From Plakobranchus ocellatus (Eukaryota; Mollusca; Gastropoda; Plakobranchidae): DNA of 27,642 nucleotides. Below the pieces are notes generated by a model. The model searched no databases. It saw nothing but the letters and a program-made list of their open reading frames with translations, and was not told the origin of the DNA. Positions 1 through 10,248 of this stretch are shown piece by piece. Location: assembly GCA_019648995.1 (NCBI GenBank), contig BLXT01006999.1, forward strand, positions 947,503 through 975,144, given 5' to 3'. A program made the position numbers and the translations under genes. Position 1 is the first letter of the stretch, and each line of letters opens with the position of its first letter.

Positions 1-36
1 TTTAATGCTACAGTGTTGACAAAATCTAATTTTGAA

Positions 37-74
37 CACCCCAATGGGTGACCAGTCACCCAGGAGTTGGGGTG
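37..74. repeat. Nested inverted repeat (bulged hairpin)
   Basis: The outer arms are CACCCCAA (37-44) and TTGGGGTG (67-74). The inner arms are GGGTGAC (46-52) and GTCACCC (55-61), with a 2-nt loop. Together they give 15 base pairs with one bulged base on the left and five on the right. It could fold as RNA or DNA. No gene or known RNA family is recognised here. Confidence 0.7.
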
Positions 75-139
75 AGGGTTAATGCATAAAAGGTCAATTA
101 CTATTTAATCTTAGTTCTTCCTTAAAAATTTTTTTTTAG

Positions 140-246
140 GTTGGCAGCCATGAACTGGATAATGTGGAAAATGAAGGCAACTCTGAATGATTATGATAGT
201 CAGAGTTGCCTTCATTTTCTACATTACCCAGTCACTATGAAAAACC
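140..246. repeat. Long near-perfect hairpin, 33-bp arms
   Basis: Arm 154-186 is the reverse complement of arm 200-232 at 31 of 33 positions, with a 13-nt loop (187-199). Weak pairing may extend outward, including GGTT at 140-143 with a matching AACC near 242-245. The roughly 105-nt size and long stem resemble a miRNA precursor. A very small foldback transposon is an equally good reading. The strand of any transcript is unknown. Confidence 0.75.
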
Positions 247-1780
247 AAACACACATTAACATACTAAAAACAGCGAAACAAATAGCTTGAGAAGAAATTA
301 AACCAAGAGAAATATATAAAAGCAACTCAACCAAATTGCAATTAATACAACCATAACGAGCAATTTTATTTTTGTTGCATGATATACAACCTAAAATTTC
401 AACTTTATCATTACATAACATCAAAAAGAACCTCCTAGGTGACTCTGTATGAACACATAGTAAAAGCAGTGAAGTGTGATACACACAGATGAAGGATTTT
501 CCTTAGATTATCAAGCTTTTCCTGTACAATTTAAGTTCTTCTCACATACCAAACAATTTTCAAATCATGCAGTTGTTGAAATAATATAAAAAATAATTTT
601 TAATCAATTGAACTATCTGCTAGATTTTTACTACAGACAGATCATTGAAATAACTAGAACAACAAGATTGTATTTTTTTTTTTAACGAATTTGATTTATT
701 CAACATGGTATACAACAGAAAGAGACTTGCCAATGATAGATGATAAGAACAAATGCAATAAAAATGAAAACTAGCTGAAGCTAATGGCAATTTAAAAAAA
801 AAAAAAAAAAAAGAGAGACGAATCCAACAGATAATAGACATCTTCTTCAAATCAAAGCAAAAAGTCCAAATCCTAAAAATGAAAAACATCTAAAACAAAA
901 CAAAACAAAACAAAAAAAACAAAACAAAAAAAAAAAAAGTAAAATTCTGAAAAAATAAGGAAAAATATCAACTATGACTACTGACGCTTACACTTCAACA
1001 ATTCAATAAATTCTGTTGAAAGCATGTATCTTCAATGTTTTGTAAAGCTGTGAATACATGTATAGTCCCTGACGACTGGCAAACACCTTTAAAACAATGA
1101 AGATGAGTCTTAAAGTAGTCTGTTGAAATTTCTTGGCAAGGAAATAGGTTAATAATGAAAGCTGAAGTTGTTGTAAATGATCTCAGCCTTCGGAGATCAC
1201 AAGAGAAAACGAAAAAGGAAAAAAGTTAAATATACACGTAAACACGTTTGTGAAAAACTTGAATCAGCGTAGGTGACTTTTGTGACTCACTTTTACCAGG
1301 AAAATAGGATGCCTTTCCTAGTTTTTGTGCATACAGCCTACCCACAACAAAGTGATCTCAGGCTTTCAGGCCCTTTGTTGGGCCAAGGCACCAGTGGAGG
1401 GGCTCATACATGTATCATAAACATAAGAAGCCCTGTAAATCTCAGGGCAAATAGGGGACAGGCAAAGAAAGATTATTTCCAAATATCTGAACAATACCTA
1501 ATAAATGTAAGTTTCTAAAAGGCATCTAAGAAATACATAAATCGCTAGTGTGTCCTGTAGATCTATCATTACGTAAAAGTTATCACAAGGGGAAATTTTC
1601 AACATATGTAGAAGATAAATAATTGAATTGTTTCACTTACAAAACAATAATATGTGGAATGGAGGTGAGCGAAGCCGAATCTATGTCGTAACTGCATATA
1701 AACTATATACACATACATTTTATGATATACATGAAATATTTGCAGCTTAAAAAGATGTCTTCATTGATGGTGGGAGTATA
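233..1780. other. Non-coding stretch, A-rich
   Basis: No supported gene. The stretch contains homopolymer A/T runs (673-683, 793-811) and an (AAAAC)n-like tract at 894-938. On the minus strand an AATAAA (700-695) is followed 11 nt later by an A11 run (683-673), which looks like a polyadenylation site or the tail of a retroposed transcript. The short open frames here have low-complexity composition and match no family I know. Confidence 0.6.
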
Positions 1781-1784
1781 CACG

Positions 1785-1832
1785 CCTGCACATACACACA
1801 CACATACAAACACATACATACATACATACATA
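1785..1832. repeat. (CA)n/(CATA)n microsatellite
   Basis: A run of CACA and CATA tetranucleotides with a few interruptions, directly upstream of the tRNA-like segment at 1838. Confidence 0.85.
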
Positions 1833-1837
1833 AAGAT

Positions 1838-1910
1838 CATGCTTGGTGACTGAGTAATAAGATGGTGCATTTTACATCTGGACAGCACAAATTCAATTCC
1901 TGCACATGTG
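1838..1910 (+). mobile_element. Possible degenerate tRNA-derived SINE head
   Basis: An A-box-like stretch (TGGTGACTGAGTAATAAG, about 1842-1859) is followed roughly 35 nt later by a B-box-like AATTCAATTCC (about 1890-1900). This is the spacing of an RNA polymerase III promoter inside a tRNA. Both boxes diverge from consensus and no full cloverleaf can be drawn, so an old SINE relic is more likely than a working tRNA. Body and tail boundaries are not visible. Confidence 0.3.
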
Positions 1911-4303
1911 ATTTAGCCCTACAATGAAACTTACTCCTCAGTAAGACAAGAGAGCTTTACCCTGCAGCTCTGTATGGGAGCAGATTCTACTGGCACAACC
2001 TTGGCATGAATTAATAGAGGAAAAAATACACACATACACCTGCACACACAAAAAAGGGTACGGGAAAACCCACACTAGAGATGATGCGACTTGTAAAAGC
2101 TGACCAGGCGGACTGTGTGTCTCACTTACAAGTAAGCCTGATAATTTGCGTAGCAAGACTGGCCTCATGGTTCTCACGGCAACAGTCGGTAGAATTATGC
2201 ATGGTCACTTAATGGCACTCCACTTCCCCTTATCCAACAGAGCAACTGACGTAACGTCACACTGTAATACACAAAGGACAGCTCTGACACCCTAGACTAG
2301 ATGATTGTTGCAGCTAACACAGTGTGCTTTCACACCAAAGAAACTTACAGTGTTTCCAAACATAATTGGACACGTGGGATGCTGCCTCCAGTGTGCTTTT
2401 GGGCTATAGTGGACATGTTTCACAGGCATTTGTAGCCCTTAGCTAGAATGCCCAAGACAGGAATTTTAATTCCTCTTTAAAGTTTTTTATGTATTGAAAT
2501 TATGAGCCTGCCACTACAAGATACACTTCTTCTTTATCTGAAAGCTTCACTTTAAAGGATGAAACTGGAAAATCTAGTCTTTAGATCTGGAGAGAAAGGT
2601 TCTTGTCTTTTAATCAAATCAATAGATTTACTGATAGTAAATTTTTTCTATATATATTGCTCTCACTCTTTCTCTCGCCTCTAATTTACTCTAGCTATGT
2701 ATCTATCTCATGTCAATCTGTATATATTTCTCTCTTTGTCACAGTAAATGCATTGTGTAAGCGGTGCATCATGATGACTTTAACAACAAAGAGAAACCAA
2801 AGCTGACCTGCTGCTCCGCAAATCACATACTAATTTTTTTTTTAATTTCATTTCAATAAAACATGTAGTTTAATGTTGGACTTGTTTTCCATATATCAAA
2901 AACAGCAAAGTATTCAATGAAGTTCCAAGTAACTTTGCATATGTATGATCTTGAGAAACTTAGGGAACATAAAACATAAATTTGAAAGTTGATTAAGTTG
3001 AGAAAAAAAAACAGTGCTAACAAAACACGAATTGCACTAGTCAAGCCTGTTGTTTTTCACTCTGTCATACGGGCATAATAATGTGACAGGCAGAATTTCT
3101 TCAAACTTGAGGAGGATTTCTATTGTAACAAAAAATCTGATGACTATTTCTGGAGGTTTTGCTGACAGCAATTACTAAACACAGTTTGTGTGACTCTTGT
3201 AGGAGAATTTCTCATCACCTCCGCCAGATAATGCTGCATTCACTTGCTATCATCTACAAACTTTTCTCTTTCAGTTTGTTAGCAATTATTTGAACTCCTC
3301 AGATACGAAACAATTTTTTAAAAAATAAAGTTTAAAAATAGAACAGCTTGGATGGAATTTACACAACCAGATAAAAATATACGATAGTCTCAACTGTCAG
3401 TGAACAAATCAGAAATATGACTTAAAAGATTATATCTGTCTGTAAAATAAAAAAAAAACATACATCATTGTCACTGTGAGGAAATTGTGTGTGACCAAAA
3501 TTGTCGGAAAGCCAAAAAGCCAATTTAGGATCTTCTCTTGATGAAAGAAAGTAAAGTAAAAAAAAACAAAAACAAAAAAACCAGGCAAACAAAGAAAACA
3601 AAATATACCAACACAAAGCAAAAAAAAAAAAAAAAGCATGGAGGCTTGGAATCAGGTGAAAGTAAATCCATCAACATGAAAATGATATCAAAACTAAATG
3701 ACAGCCTGTCTGTAATGTTGTAAAAGAAGTTTTGCATAACGTCATTGTCAAAAATCACAACTATAGCCATGTTTCATCAAGTATTTCTGCTGCAATAGGC
3801 TAATCCAGCACACTTTGCCATGGCACTGATCAAACAATGACTTGAAGGCCACACACATGAAGATGAAATGACTGAGGTACTGAAACTGTGGCAGGCACTT
3901 GCAGATAGTCTTCCTTTTTCGTTTCAATCAGAGTACGACCTGAAATTGAAATAAAAGTCCACAGAACATGAAGATAATAACAACAGCAAAATGTGCAAAG
4001 CTTATTGGTAATATTGTCCTCTAAATTTTTACCTTGAGTTTCTTTTTCTGGTGATAAACAAAGTTTCATTTCATGCTTTTTTTAGAGTCATCATTTTGGA
4101 GCACTCCCAAAAATATGAAAAAAAAAAAAAAAAAAAAGCTTTAAAATTTAGGTGGAAACTAATAAGAAATTTTCCTAGACACTCTACAGGATGTTCTGGG
4201 TTTATCAGATGCAATTGCAAGAAATCTAGTTACCATCTTTTTTGGTTATTAAAAGGTTTTGGTAGAATCTAAGCTTTTGTGTGTTGTGAATGGCAATCTG
4301 AAA
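1911..4303. other. Non-coding stretch
   Basis: No supported gene or element. It holds several A-rich runs (3451-3460, 3557-3634, 4119-4137) that make low-complexity Lys- or Phe-rich open frames on either strand. No splice-bounded coding similarity was recognised. Confidence 0.55.
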
Positions 4304-4732
4304 AAGTGATACATAACTTAAGATCAAAACTGAATGACGACAAAAATATAAGACAGTTACACATCAAAACAATCAACGTGCATCCTGTTGATTAGATCAA
4401 AATCATATCAAAACTATAAAAGTGACACATGTCTTGGGATTAAAATTACATTGAAATAAAATTTTAAGACAGTTACACATAAAACAATCAACATGCATCC
4501 TGTTGATTAGATCAAAAATATAAAAGTGACACATGTCTTGGGATTAAAATGACATGGAAATAAAATTTTAAGACAGTTACACATCAAAACAATCAACGTG
4601 CATCCTGTTGATTAGATCAAAATCATGTTAAAACTATAAAAGTAACACATGACATGTCTTCGGATTAAAAGAACATGGAAATAAAATTTTAAGACAGTTA
4701 TACATAAACCGATCAAAATGCATCCTGTGGAT
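4304..4732. repeat. Tandem repeat, about 4 copies of 104-121 bp
   Basis: The phrase AGACAGTTACACAT recurs at about 4351, 4467, 4571 and (as AGACAGTTATACAT) 4692. Each is followed by an AATCAACGTGCATCCTG-like block and by AAAGTGACACATGTCTT. The third interval is shorter because about 12 bp are missing from that unit. The first and last units are the most diverged. It lies downstream of the C6orf120-like gene. Confidence 0.9.
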
Positions 4733-5211
4733 TGAAAAAAAAAAAAAAATTAAAGCTTAAGAGCTGAGATAGAAAAAATTAGTAAAAGAAGACTTTAAGG
4801 GATGCTATGTTGAGCAGGAAGGAGGGACAAGGTTGGCAAATTCTAGCTGAAGGATCTGCAGTGGTGGTTATAAGTAAACTATTTGGGAGAAACGCTGAAT
4901 GGGAGGTAAGTAAGAATGGCCTTGAAGGTGTCTTTAATCATGGGTGTCTCTCTGAGAAAAAGACTACTTTCAAATGAGTAGACCCATAGGTGCTTCATGA
5001 TTATATCTACTGAGAAACTCAAAGGGCCAGTTGCATTTTTTTTCTTAGTAAATCGTCTCATATCTTACCCTCTCAGTCTCAGTATCTCTTGATCCTTTCC
5101 ATCTGTGCTGTTAAAATATTTTTCCTACCCTTATTTATAACTTGATCAAAAAGGTCATTGAAAAAAAATTACTAATAAAAGAATTTGAAATGGCAAAAAA
5201 TCTAGCATACA
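4733..5211 (-). other. Probable 3' UTR of the C6orf120-like gene
   Basis: This lies directly downstream of the minus-strand stop codon (5214-5212). An ATTAAA-type polyadenylation variant is present on the minus strand at 4938-4933 and a TATAAA variant at 5138-5133. There is no canonical AATAAA close by, so the true transcript end is undetermined. Confidence 0.35.
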
Positions 5212-5410
5212 TTAGATTAACAACTTCAAAAAGAAAGAATGTTTCACCTCAATGCCAAATTCCAGAATGCCTAGCAAAAGTTTCCACCACAGAGGAAGTG
5301 TAGCCTCCTCCTCATCTGATATACTCGACTGATCGCTGAAGGATTCCTTCTCAGGCTTCTCAGGTTTGGGTTTTCCCGTCATCTCACTCTCCATCTCCTC
5401 AAAATAATAC
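5212..5410 (-). CDS. C6orf120: C6orf120-like coding exon 3
   Basis: The acceptor GTGCAG|GTATTATTTTG completes the split Arg, then codes YYFEEMESEM, a Lys/Pro/Glu-rich linker, SSISDEEE and the hydrophobic C-terminus. The final residues after GIE (VKHSFFLKLLI) do not resemble the family end. The bases there read GAG|GTGAAA, so a further splice to a tiny terminal exon is possible. Confidence 0.8.
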
Positions 5411-8140
5411 CTGCACAGCAGACGATGGTACACAAGCTTTCTTACATATATGTGCAAAACATTTAAAAAAAAAAAAAAAATGGGCCCAGCAGTTTTGCTA
5501 CTAATCATCCCCAAATGCACATCAACTGCAAATTTGCCCGCTCAAAATTATTTCAGAACATGCTTCAGCTGCACTGCTTGTTCCTTGATTTTATTTATTA
5601 TTATTGACCACTAAAAGCGAACAGAAATGGAGATATGCTGGGCAATACACATGTCACTTTTATTTCAAAAGTCTTTAACCTTTTGAGCCCTGTCCACTGG
5701 TATACCAGGGGCAAACAAAATGGCATCTATGCCTAGCCACCGGTTTAACAGTGAGCATGAACACCTCTCAGTTTATTTATAATTATAGCCAATCAGGAGA
5801 CACCCTAGCATTTTCACCTTCACTAACATTCAAAATGGTTGCAAACCCTACGGGCATGGATTTCATGTGAGTGTTTCTTTGTGTAAAACGTGGACATTTT
5901 ATCGTGGAAAGTGATGTTGAACAGCCAGGGCCATCTGGGCCAAAATGTAGAAGGAAGACATTGTTTACAGCTGGGTGTGTCCTTTGTGCGTCTGGGGACA
6001 CTAGCATTGAAGATGAAGGGTGGAATAAACAATGTCAGCCAAATAAGTCAATATTTTATGATTCAGGTTGTGGCCCAAGAAACATCCCTGCTGAAACAAC
6101 AGAGGCAGTTGATTTCGCCAACTAACTTTAACTACAAAGTTATAGGCAATTCTATATCATGCACTGAGATCATAGAAATAATGCTGGGGAGACCAGGATG
6201 GAGGAGTTTTAAGCTCTGGGGGCTTAGGTCTCAAAAGATTAAACATATTCTAATTATTGGGATATTATAAACTAAAATTCTAAGAAAAGAAGATGTAAAG
6301 TTAATTTCACTTTACTTAAAATCCTTTGAAAATAAACTAGTCTTGCCACTTTGAGTTTTCAAGCATCTAGCGAAAGTTTAGAGAAACCAATTATAAATTT
6401 TAGAAGAGCAAATATGTTTGTAAACGTAATTTTTGGCTTGTTTTGGCAAATTTCACGAGTAATGACTTTATGAAATATAAATGTAAAAATGGCGAGTCCA
6501 GAGGGAGTTATTTACGGTCTGAGTCAAATTTATTACATATGGTGGAGTTGTTCTATAGCAATTGTTATCTTTGCGGAACAAATTCATCAATCTCTATTTC
6601 TATGACCTAAGCTTCTTTGTACAATCAGTCAAAGTAAACACTTGCTTTAAATGTATCTAAATCTGTACTTGTGTGTAATACATGCTTCAAGCCAATGTAT
6701 GCATTGTATAAAAATACAAGGTGTTGTGATTTTTGCTACATACAACAGTGAAAAGCTTTAATTGAAACATTATGTGAAAACGTACCTCTCGTATTTGTTC
6801 ACCAAGTATTCATAATCCTCGACAAACGCTTCCTGAATTTCCAAGATGGTGAGTCGGAACTTGGAGAGGATATGGTTAGGATGGCCAAACAAGGAGATGT
6901 AAACTGGCCTCTGCATTGCTGATGGTATGGTGATGACATCCACACCGCAGGAGTCGGACTTCATATCATACAAGTTGTAATCAGGATGCTGAACCTAGAG
7001 ACACCAAAATATAGTCATGATGAAGATCTTAGTCTATGATGGATGAACCATTAATGTCAAAGATATACCACCCACACAATTCTGAATATAATTGTGGTGG
7101 ATTAAAGCTTTATATATATACATATCCTACTCCTAGCAACAAAAGATGGATAAATTAAAGTGAAATATTAATTTCTCTCGATGATTTTTTTACTAACACA
7201 TTGATAACACCTATACAGTGTCATACTGTGGTAGTAAGTTCTTTTTAGATAGGCAGTGTAGACAAATTTGGAAAGTAAACAGAAAACATGATGCTGCTGT
7301 ATTTATCCCAACTGATAATGATTTTCTTTTAATTCTAATATTAAAAAAAAAAACCAAGCTTAGAGGAATAGTTAGGCTTTTATTGCCTTATAGCAGATCA
7401 GAGACTTGGCGAACTCATGTTTAGTTAGTAGATCTTTAATAACAAAATTGATAGCTTAATCCTAAAAAAAAAAAAGGGAAACACATTTTTCATATGTCTA
7501 ATCATAAAAAATCAAATCTCATGACAGGTACTAGTGAAAAAAATTAAAGAACAATCAAGCATGAACTCAACGTGATTTTGGCTCTAGAGGCAAGTAGGAT
7601 GCACACTAAAGTACTGCAATCAAAATCTGAATCTCAAGGATTTTTATGAAAAAGATGACATACCTAATTATTGTAAGCCTATATTATAAATAATGACTTT
7701 AAAAGTGCTTTCAAAGAAAAAAACTTAAATGCTAAATATCATGAGCAATAATACACATTATCTCCATTCAGGTTTTCCCATTATAGAGCTATAGGAATGC
7801 AGTGCCAGTCCACATCAATGGACTAAGGTATATGAAATAATAATTTAATCTAAATCGACCTTGTCGCTCATTTGGAATAGTCCTAAGACAAATCCATTAG
7901 ATCAGACATTACATATGAAATGCTGACCTCAGTGCTACAGTAAATATCCACATCCCCCGACAAGCTGACAAGCTCCAGTCTCAGCAAGCCAGGTCGCTGC
8001 AGCCTGTAGTGGGTGAAGTTCTCTGCCCCTATGTCATCCTCCAGCACCTGAATTACTCGAGTCTCCGTCGCAGTCACACCAGAGTAGCCAATTTGAGCCC
8101 AAGAGAGTAAAACAAAGAGCACACCACAGGGATGCAGCAT
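5212..8140 (-). CDS. C6orf120: UPF0669 / C6orf120-like secreted protein (3 coding exons)
   Basis: Spliced coding sequence join(8140..7928, 6988..6786, 5410..5212) on the minus strand, 204 residues plus TAA; human C6orf120 has 191. Residues 1 to about 20 form a signal peptide (basic-poor start, then FVLLSW core, ending near GYSG). IGAENFTHYRL carries an NxT glycosylation site at 41-43, where the family has IGAGNYSYLRL. GDVDIYCST matches family GDADLYVS. The middle holds SCGVDVITIP and RPVYISLFGHPNH, which match the family CG.D..SIP and RPV.I..YGHPSH blocks. An acidic, Lys/Pro-rich linker and a C-terminal hydrophobic segment (LPLWWKLLLGILEFGI) follow. An in-frame TGA sits six bases before the ATG, so the start is well fixed. 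The family is secreted and its biochemical role is poorly known; the human protein has been linked to CD4 T-cell apoptosis. Both introns have GT-AG ends and phases 0 and 2 that fit exactly. Confidence 0.9.
5679..6238. mobile_element. piggyBac-like element, internally deleted, flanked by TTAA
   Basis: TTAA occurs at both borders (5675-5678 and 6239-6242), the target site used by piggyBac transposons. The ends are inverted repeats: CCTTTTGAGCCC on the left and TCTTTTGAGACC read inward from the right, 10 of 12 matching. On the plus strand an open stretch at 5871-6125 encodes GWNKQ... then IFYDSGCGPRNIPAETTEAV, resembling the segment just ahead of the piggyBac transposase core (W..., F...GP..IP...). 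No catalytic aspartates are present and frames shift on both sides, so this is a dead, non-autonomous 560-bp copy. It lies in intron 2 of the C6orf120-like gene, opposite to its transcription. Confidence 0.7.
6786..6988 (-). CDS. C6orf120: C6orf120-like coding exon 2
   Basis: Codes residues 72-139 from HPDYNLYDMKSDSCG to the split Arg after NKYE. The acceptor is GGTTCAG|CAT and the donor GAGAG|GTACG, phase 2. It includes the conserved Cys and the GHPNH block typical of the family. Confidence 0.92.
7928..8140 (-). CDS. C6orf120: C6orf120-like coding exon 1
   Basis: Codes residues 1-71: signal peptide, the N-glycosylation site and the start of the beta-rich domain, ending ...IYCSTE. The donor is GAG|GTCAGC, phase 0. 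The open frame runs past the donor to 7883, but that extension (VSISYVMSD...) has no family similarity and is intronic. Confidence 0.9.
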
Positions 8141-8231
8141 TTTTCAGCTCTAGTCTTGCTTGGCAGGTTATCAGATTGTGTTGTTTTCCACTACCTGCTT
8201 CTGCCCAGTCAAAATTGTTCAGATGTCTGGC
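8141..8231 (-). other. Probable 5' UTR exon segment of the C6orf120-like gene
   Basis: On the minus strand a good splice acceptor (TTTATTGTTTATAG|GCC) would start an exon at 8231, giving 91 nt of 5' UTR before the ATG. The transcription start would then be an upstream non-coding exon that I cannot locate. Confidence 0.4.
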
Positions 8232-8649
8232 CTATAAACAATAAATAAAGTTTTTAAGTAGAGGCAATATTGAAAAGAAAAACCTTTTAACAAAGCAATA
8301 AACAAATTTTTCAGTGAAGCTAAATCCATCCATTATAATGGTTTGCTTACAATATCTAGGAACAAATTATTATCATAGTTTTACAGCCAGATCTAACTAG
8401 GGTGCATAATGATAGTGTTCATGAAGTTCAATATTTCTCCCTCTCCCTATTTATCTACGGGGAAACAGTTTCAGATGTGTGCTTTGTTAAAAATTAAATC
8501 AAAATCAAGCAACGGGATTCAGATTGTCTTTGCCTGTAAATTGATATTTTGCACCAAAAAAAACTTCTCTTCTTTTTCTATCTCTCTCTTGCTCTCTCTG
8601 TCTTTCAATATTATTGTCTTACTCAAAGAATGGAGTTGATGAATTGTAT

Positions 8650-8712
8650 TGCATAGAGACAAAAACAAATACACACACCCACAATCTCTCTCTCTCTCTC
8701 CCTCTCTCTTTC
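8650..8712. repeat. (CA)n and (CT)n microsatellites
   Basis: A short CA-rich tract at about 8671-8682 is followed by (TC)n at 8686-8711. Confidence 0.85.
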
Positions 8713-9394
8713 ATAAAGCCTTCACAATGAGCCATGAGGAAATAGTTATAAAACCATGAATGACTTTGAAAAGCAAAATTAAATCACCACATATACACCT
8801 TGCCTAACATAGGGGTTTTCGAGTCTGTTGTTGCTATTTTTTTTTCCATGGTACTTACACTGTCCAGAAATGTACCAAAATAAACATTAATTAGTGCAGC
8901 GGACTGTTGCAAACCAAGTTTTATATGCTGCTCAACTGCACTGGGCTTGATATAAAAGAGAAATAATTTGAGCACACTAGAATGATGTTTGAGAGGGTCA
9001 TTTATACACAGATCTAGGTGTTTATCCAATTCTTATCTCAGTGCAGGTGTATGACTTTCATTGGTACATCTGGTGTACTGTTAATAAGTTTTGCGTGACA
9101 CACATATAACAGGCATATTTTCATTTAAGTCCATTTGTGTGATGCACATGAGTATGAAAAAGCCTTTACAAGTTTTTGTATGCCTTATAGAAAGTTTGCC
9201 ATATTTCCAACAACAGCTGATCCCTTAAATTAAATCTTAAAATAGTCAGTGTCCATTGACCGTCTTTTGTTTAGCATCGCTCATCCTTCTTTTTTAGTGT
9301 TTTAATTTGCGATATTTCTTTGTAGGTTAATTGCAAAAAAAAAAAAAGAAAAAAAATGAAGAGACTCTTTTCCTTAACCTCTCTTATGCGCATG
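8713..9394. other. Non-coding stretch upstream of the C6orf120-like gene
   Basis: No gene, RNA or clear repeat was recognised. There is an A-rich run at 9334-9358. One minus-strand open frame (9029-8784) has no known family features. Confidence 0.5.
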
Positions 9395-9510
9395 TTGTCA
9401 CAATACAACCACGTGCGCAGGTATTACGCGCTGACCAATGGTTGTTACAATACAACCACACACGCCGGTATGACGCACAGGTTGATGGTTGTTTCAAAAC
9501 AACACAGGCT
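9395..9510. repeat. 47-bp tandem repeat, about 2.3 copies
   Basis: CAATACAACC starts at 9401 and 9448, and a diverged CAAAACAAC follows at 9495, exactly 47 bp apart each time. Each unit is bounded by CAATACAACCA and TGGTTGTT, so it is also partly palindromic. The segment is richer in CpG (ACGTGCGC, TACGCGCTG) than its surroundings. Confidence 0.8.
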
Positions 9511-9739
9511 ATCGCTCTATTTAATGGAAAATTTCTTAAGTCTGGCGTGTCTAAGAGTCATGCTATCTAATTGGTTAGATCTGATAATAACTGCCAATCA
9601 AATTGCAGTTTATTTGAAGCACATAGGCCCACACAAAGCCAAGTTACAGTGCAAGAAGTGAGAGGCACTGCTTGCGATCGTGATACTGTCTTGTTTAGTG
9701 CCTGCACCTGTGGATTAGGCCTGTTTTTATGGCTTGATT

Positions 9740-10136
9740 GACATAAGAGGGAAGGGATGAGAGGGGCAGCATGACAGATGCTTATTTCAATATTCAATGA
9801 TGGAATTTTTTGTGTTGTAATCACTGAAGGAAGTAGCTAGGCATAAGCTAACTGAATGTTGAAGGCAAAGGGGAGAAGGGATGATGTGGTTGTATTGAAT
9901 GATGCCAGTGTGTACAAGACAAAGGGAGGATAGGATGAATCAGAGAGAGAGAGAGGTGGGGTTGGGAGTGGTATAATTCAAGATGCTTGATTCAATGATA
10001 AAATTTTTGGTGATGCAACTTGATGAAATAAGTTAGGCCTAAGCTAACTGAATGTTGAAGACAAAGGGGAGAAGGGATGACGGGGTTGTATTGAAGGATG
10101 CCTGTGTGTACAAGACAAAGGGAGGATGGGATGAAT

Positions 10137-10175
<39 letters not shown>

Positions 10176-10248
10176 TTGGGAGTGGTATAACCCAAGATGC
10201 TTGATTCAATCATAAAATTTTTGGTGATGCAACTTGATGAAAGAAGTG
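9740..10248. repeat. About 205-bp tandem repeat with embedded (GA)n
   Basis: AGATGCTT occurs at 9776, 9981 and 10195. The shared blocks include TAAGCTAACTGAATGTTGAAG, GACAAAGGGAGGAT and GGTGGGGTTGGGAGTGG (each 20 bases or fewer as quoted). Two full units and a partial one are present. The GA tract inside the unit has grown from about 7 repeats (9941-9954) to about 15 (10139-10169), which accounts for the 205- versus 214-bp spacing. Confidence 0.92.

Noticed and set aside
1178..1201. Short stem TGATCTC...GGAGATCA as a terminator
   Set aside because: It is an 8-bp chance-level palindrome in eukaryotic DNA with no linked gene.
4879..5061. 60-codon minus-strand frame as a possible fourth exon of the C6orf120-like gene
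   Set aside because: The family protein is already complete by 5212 and this peptide shows no similarity to the family end.
7883..7927. Extension of the signal-peptide open frame beyond STE
   Set aside because: It crosses a splice donor (GAG|GTCAGC), and the family sequence resumes at 6988 in the correct phase.
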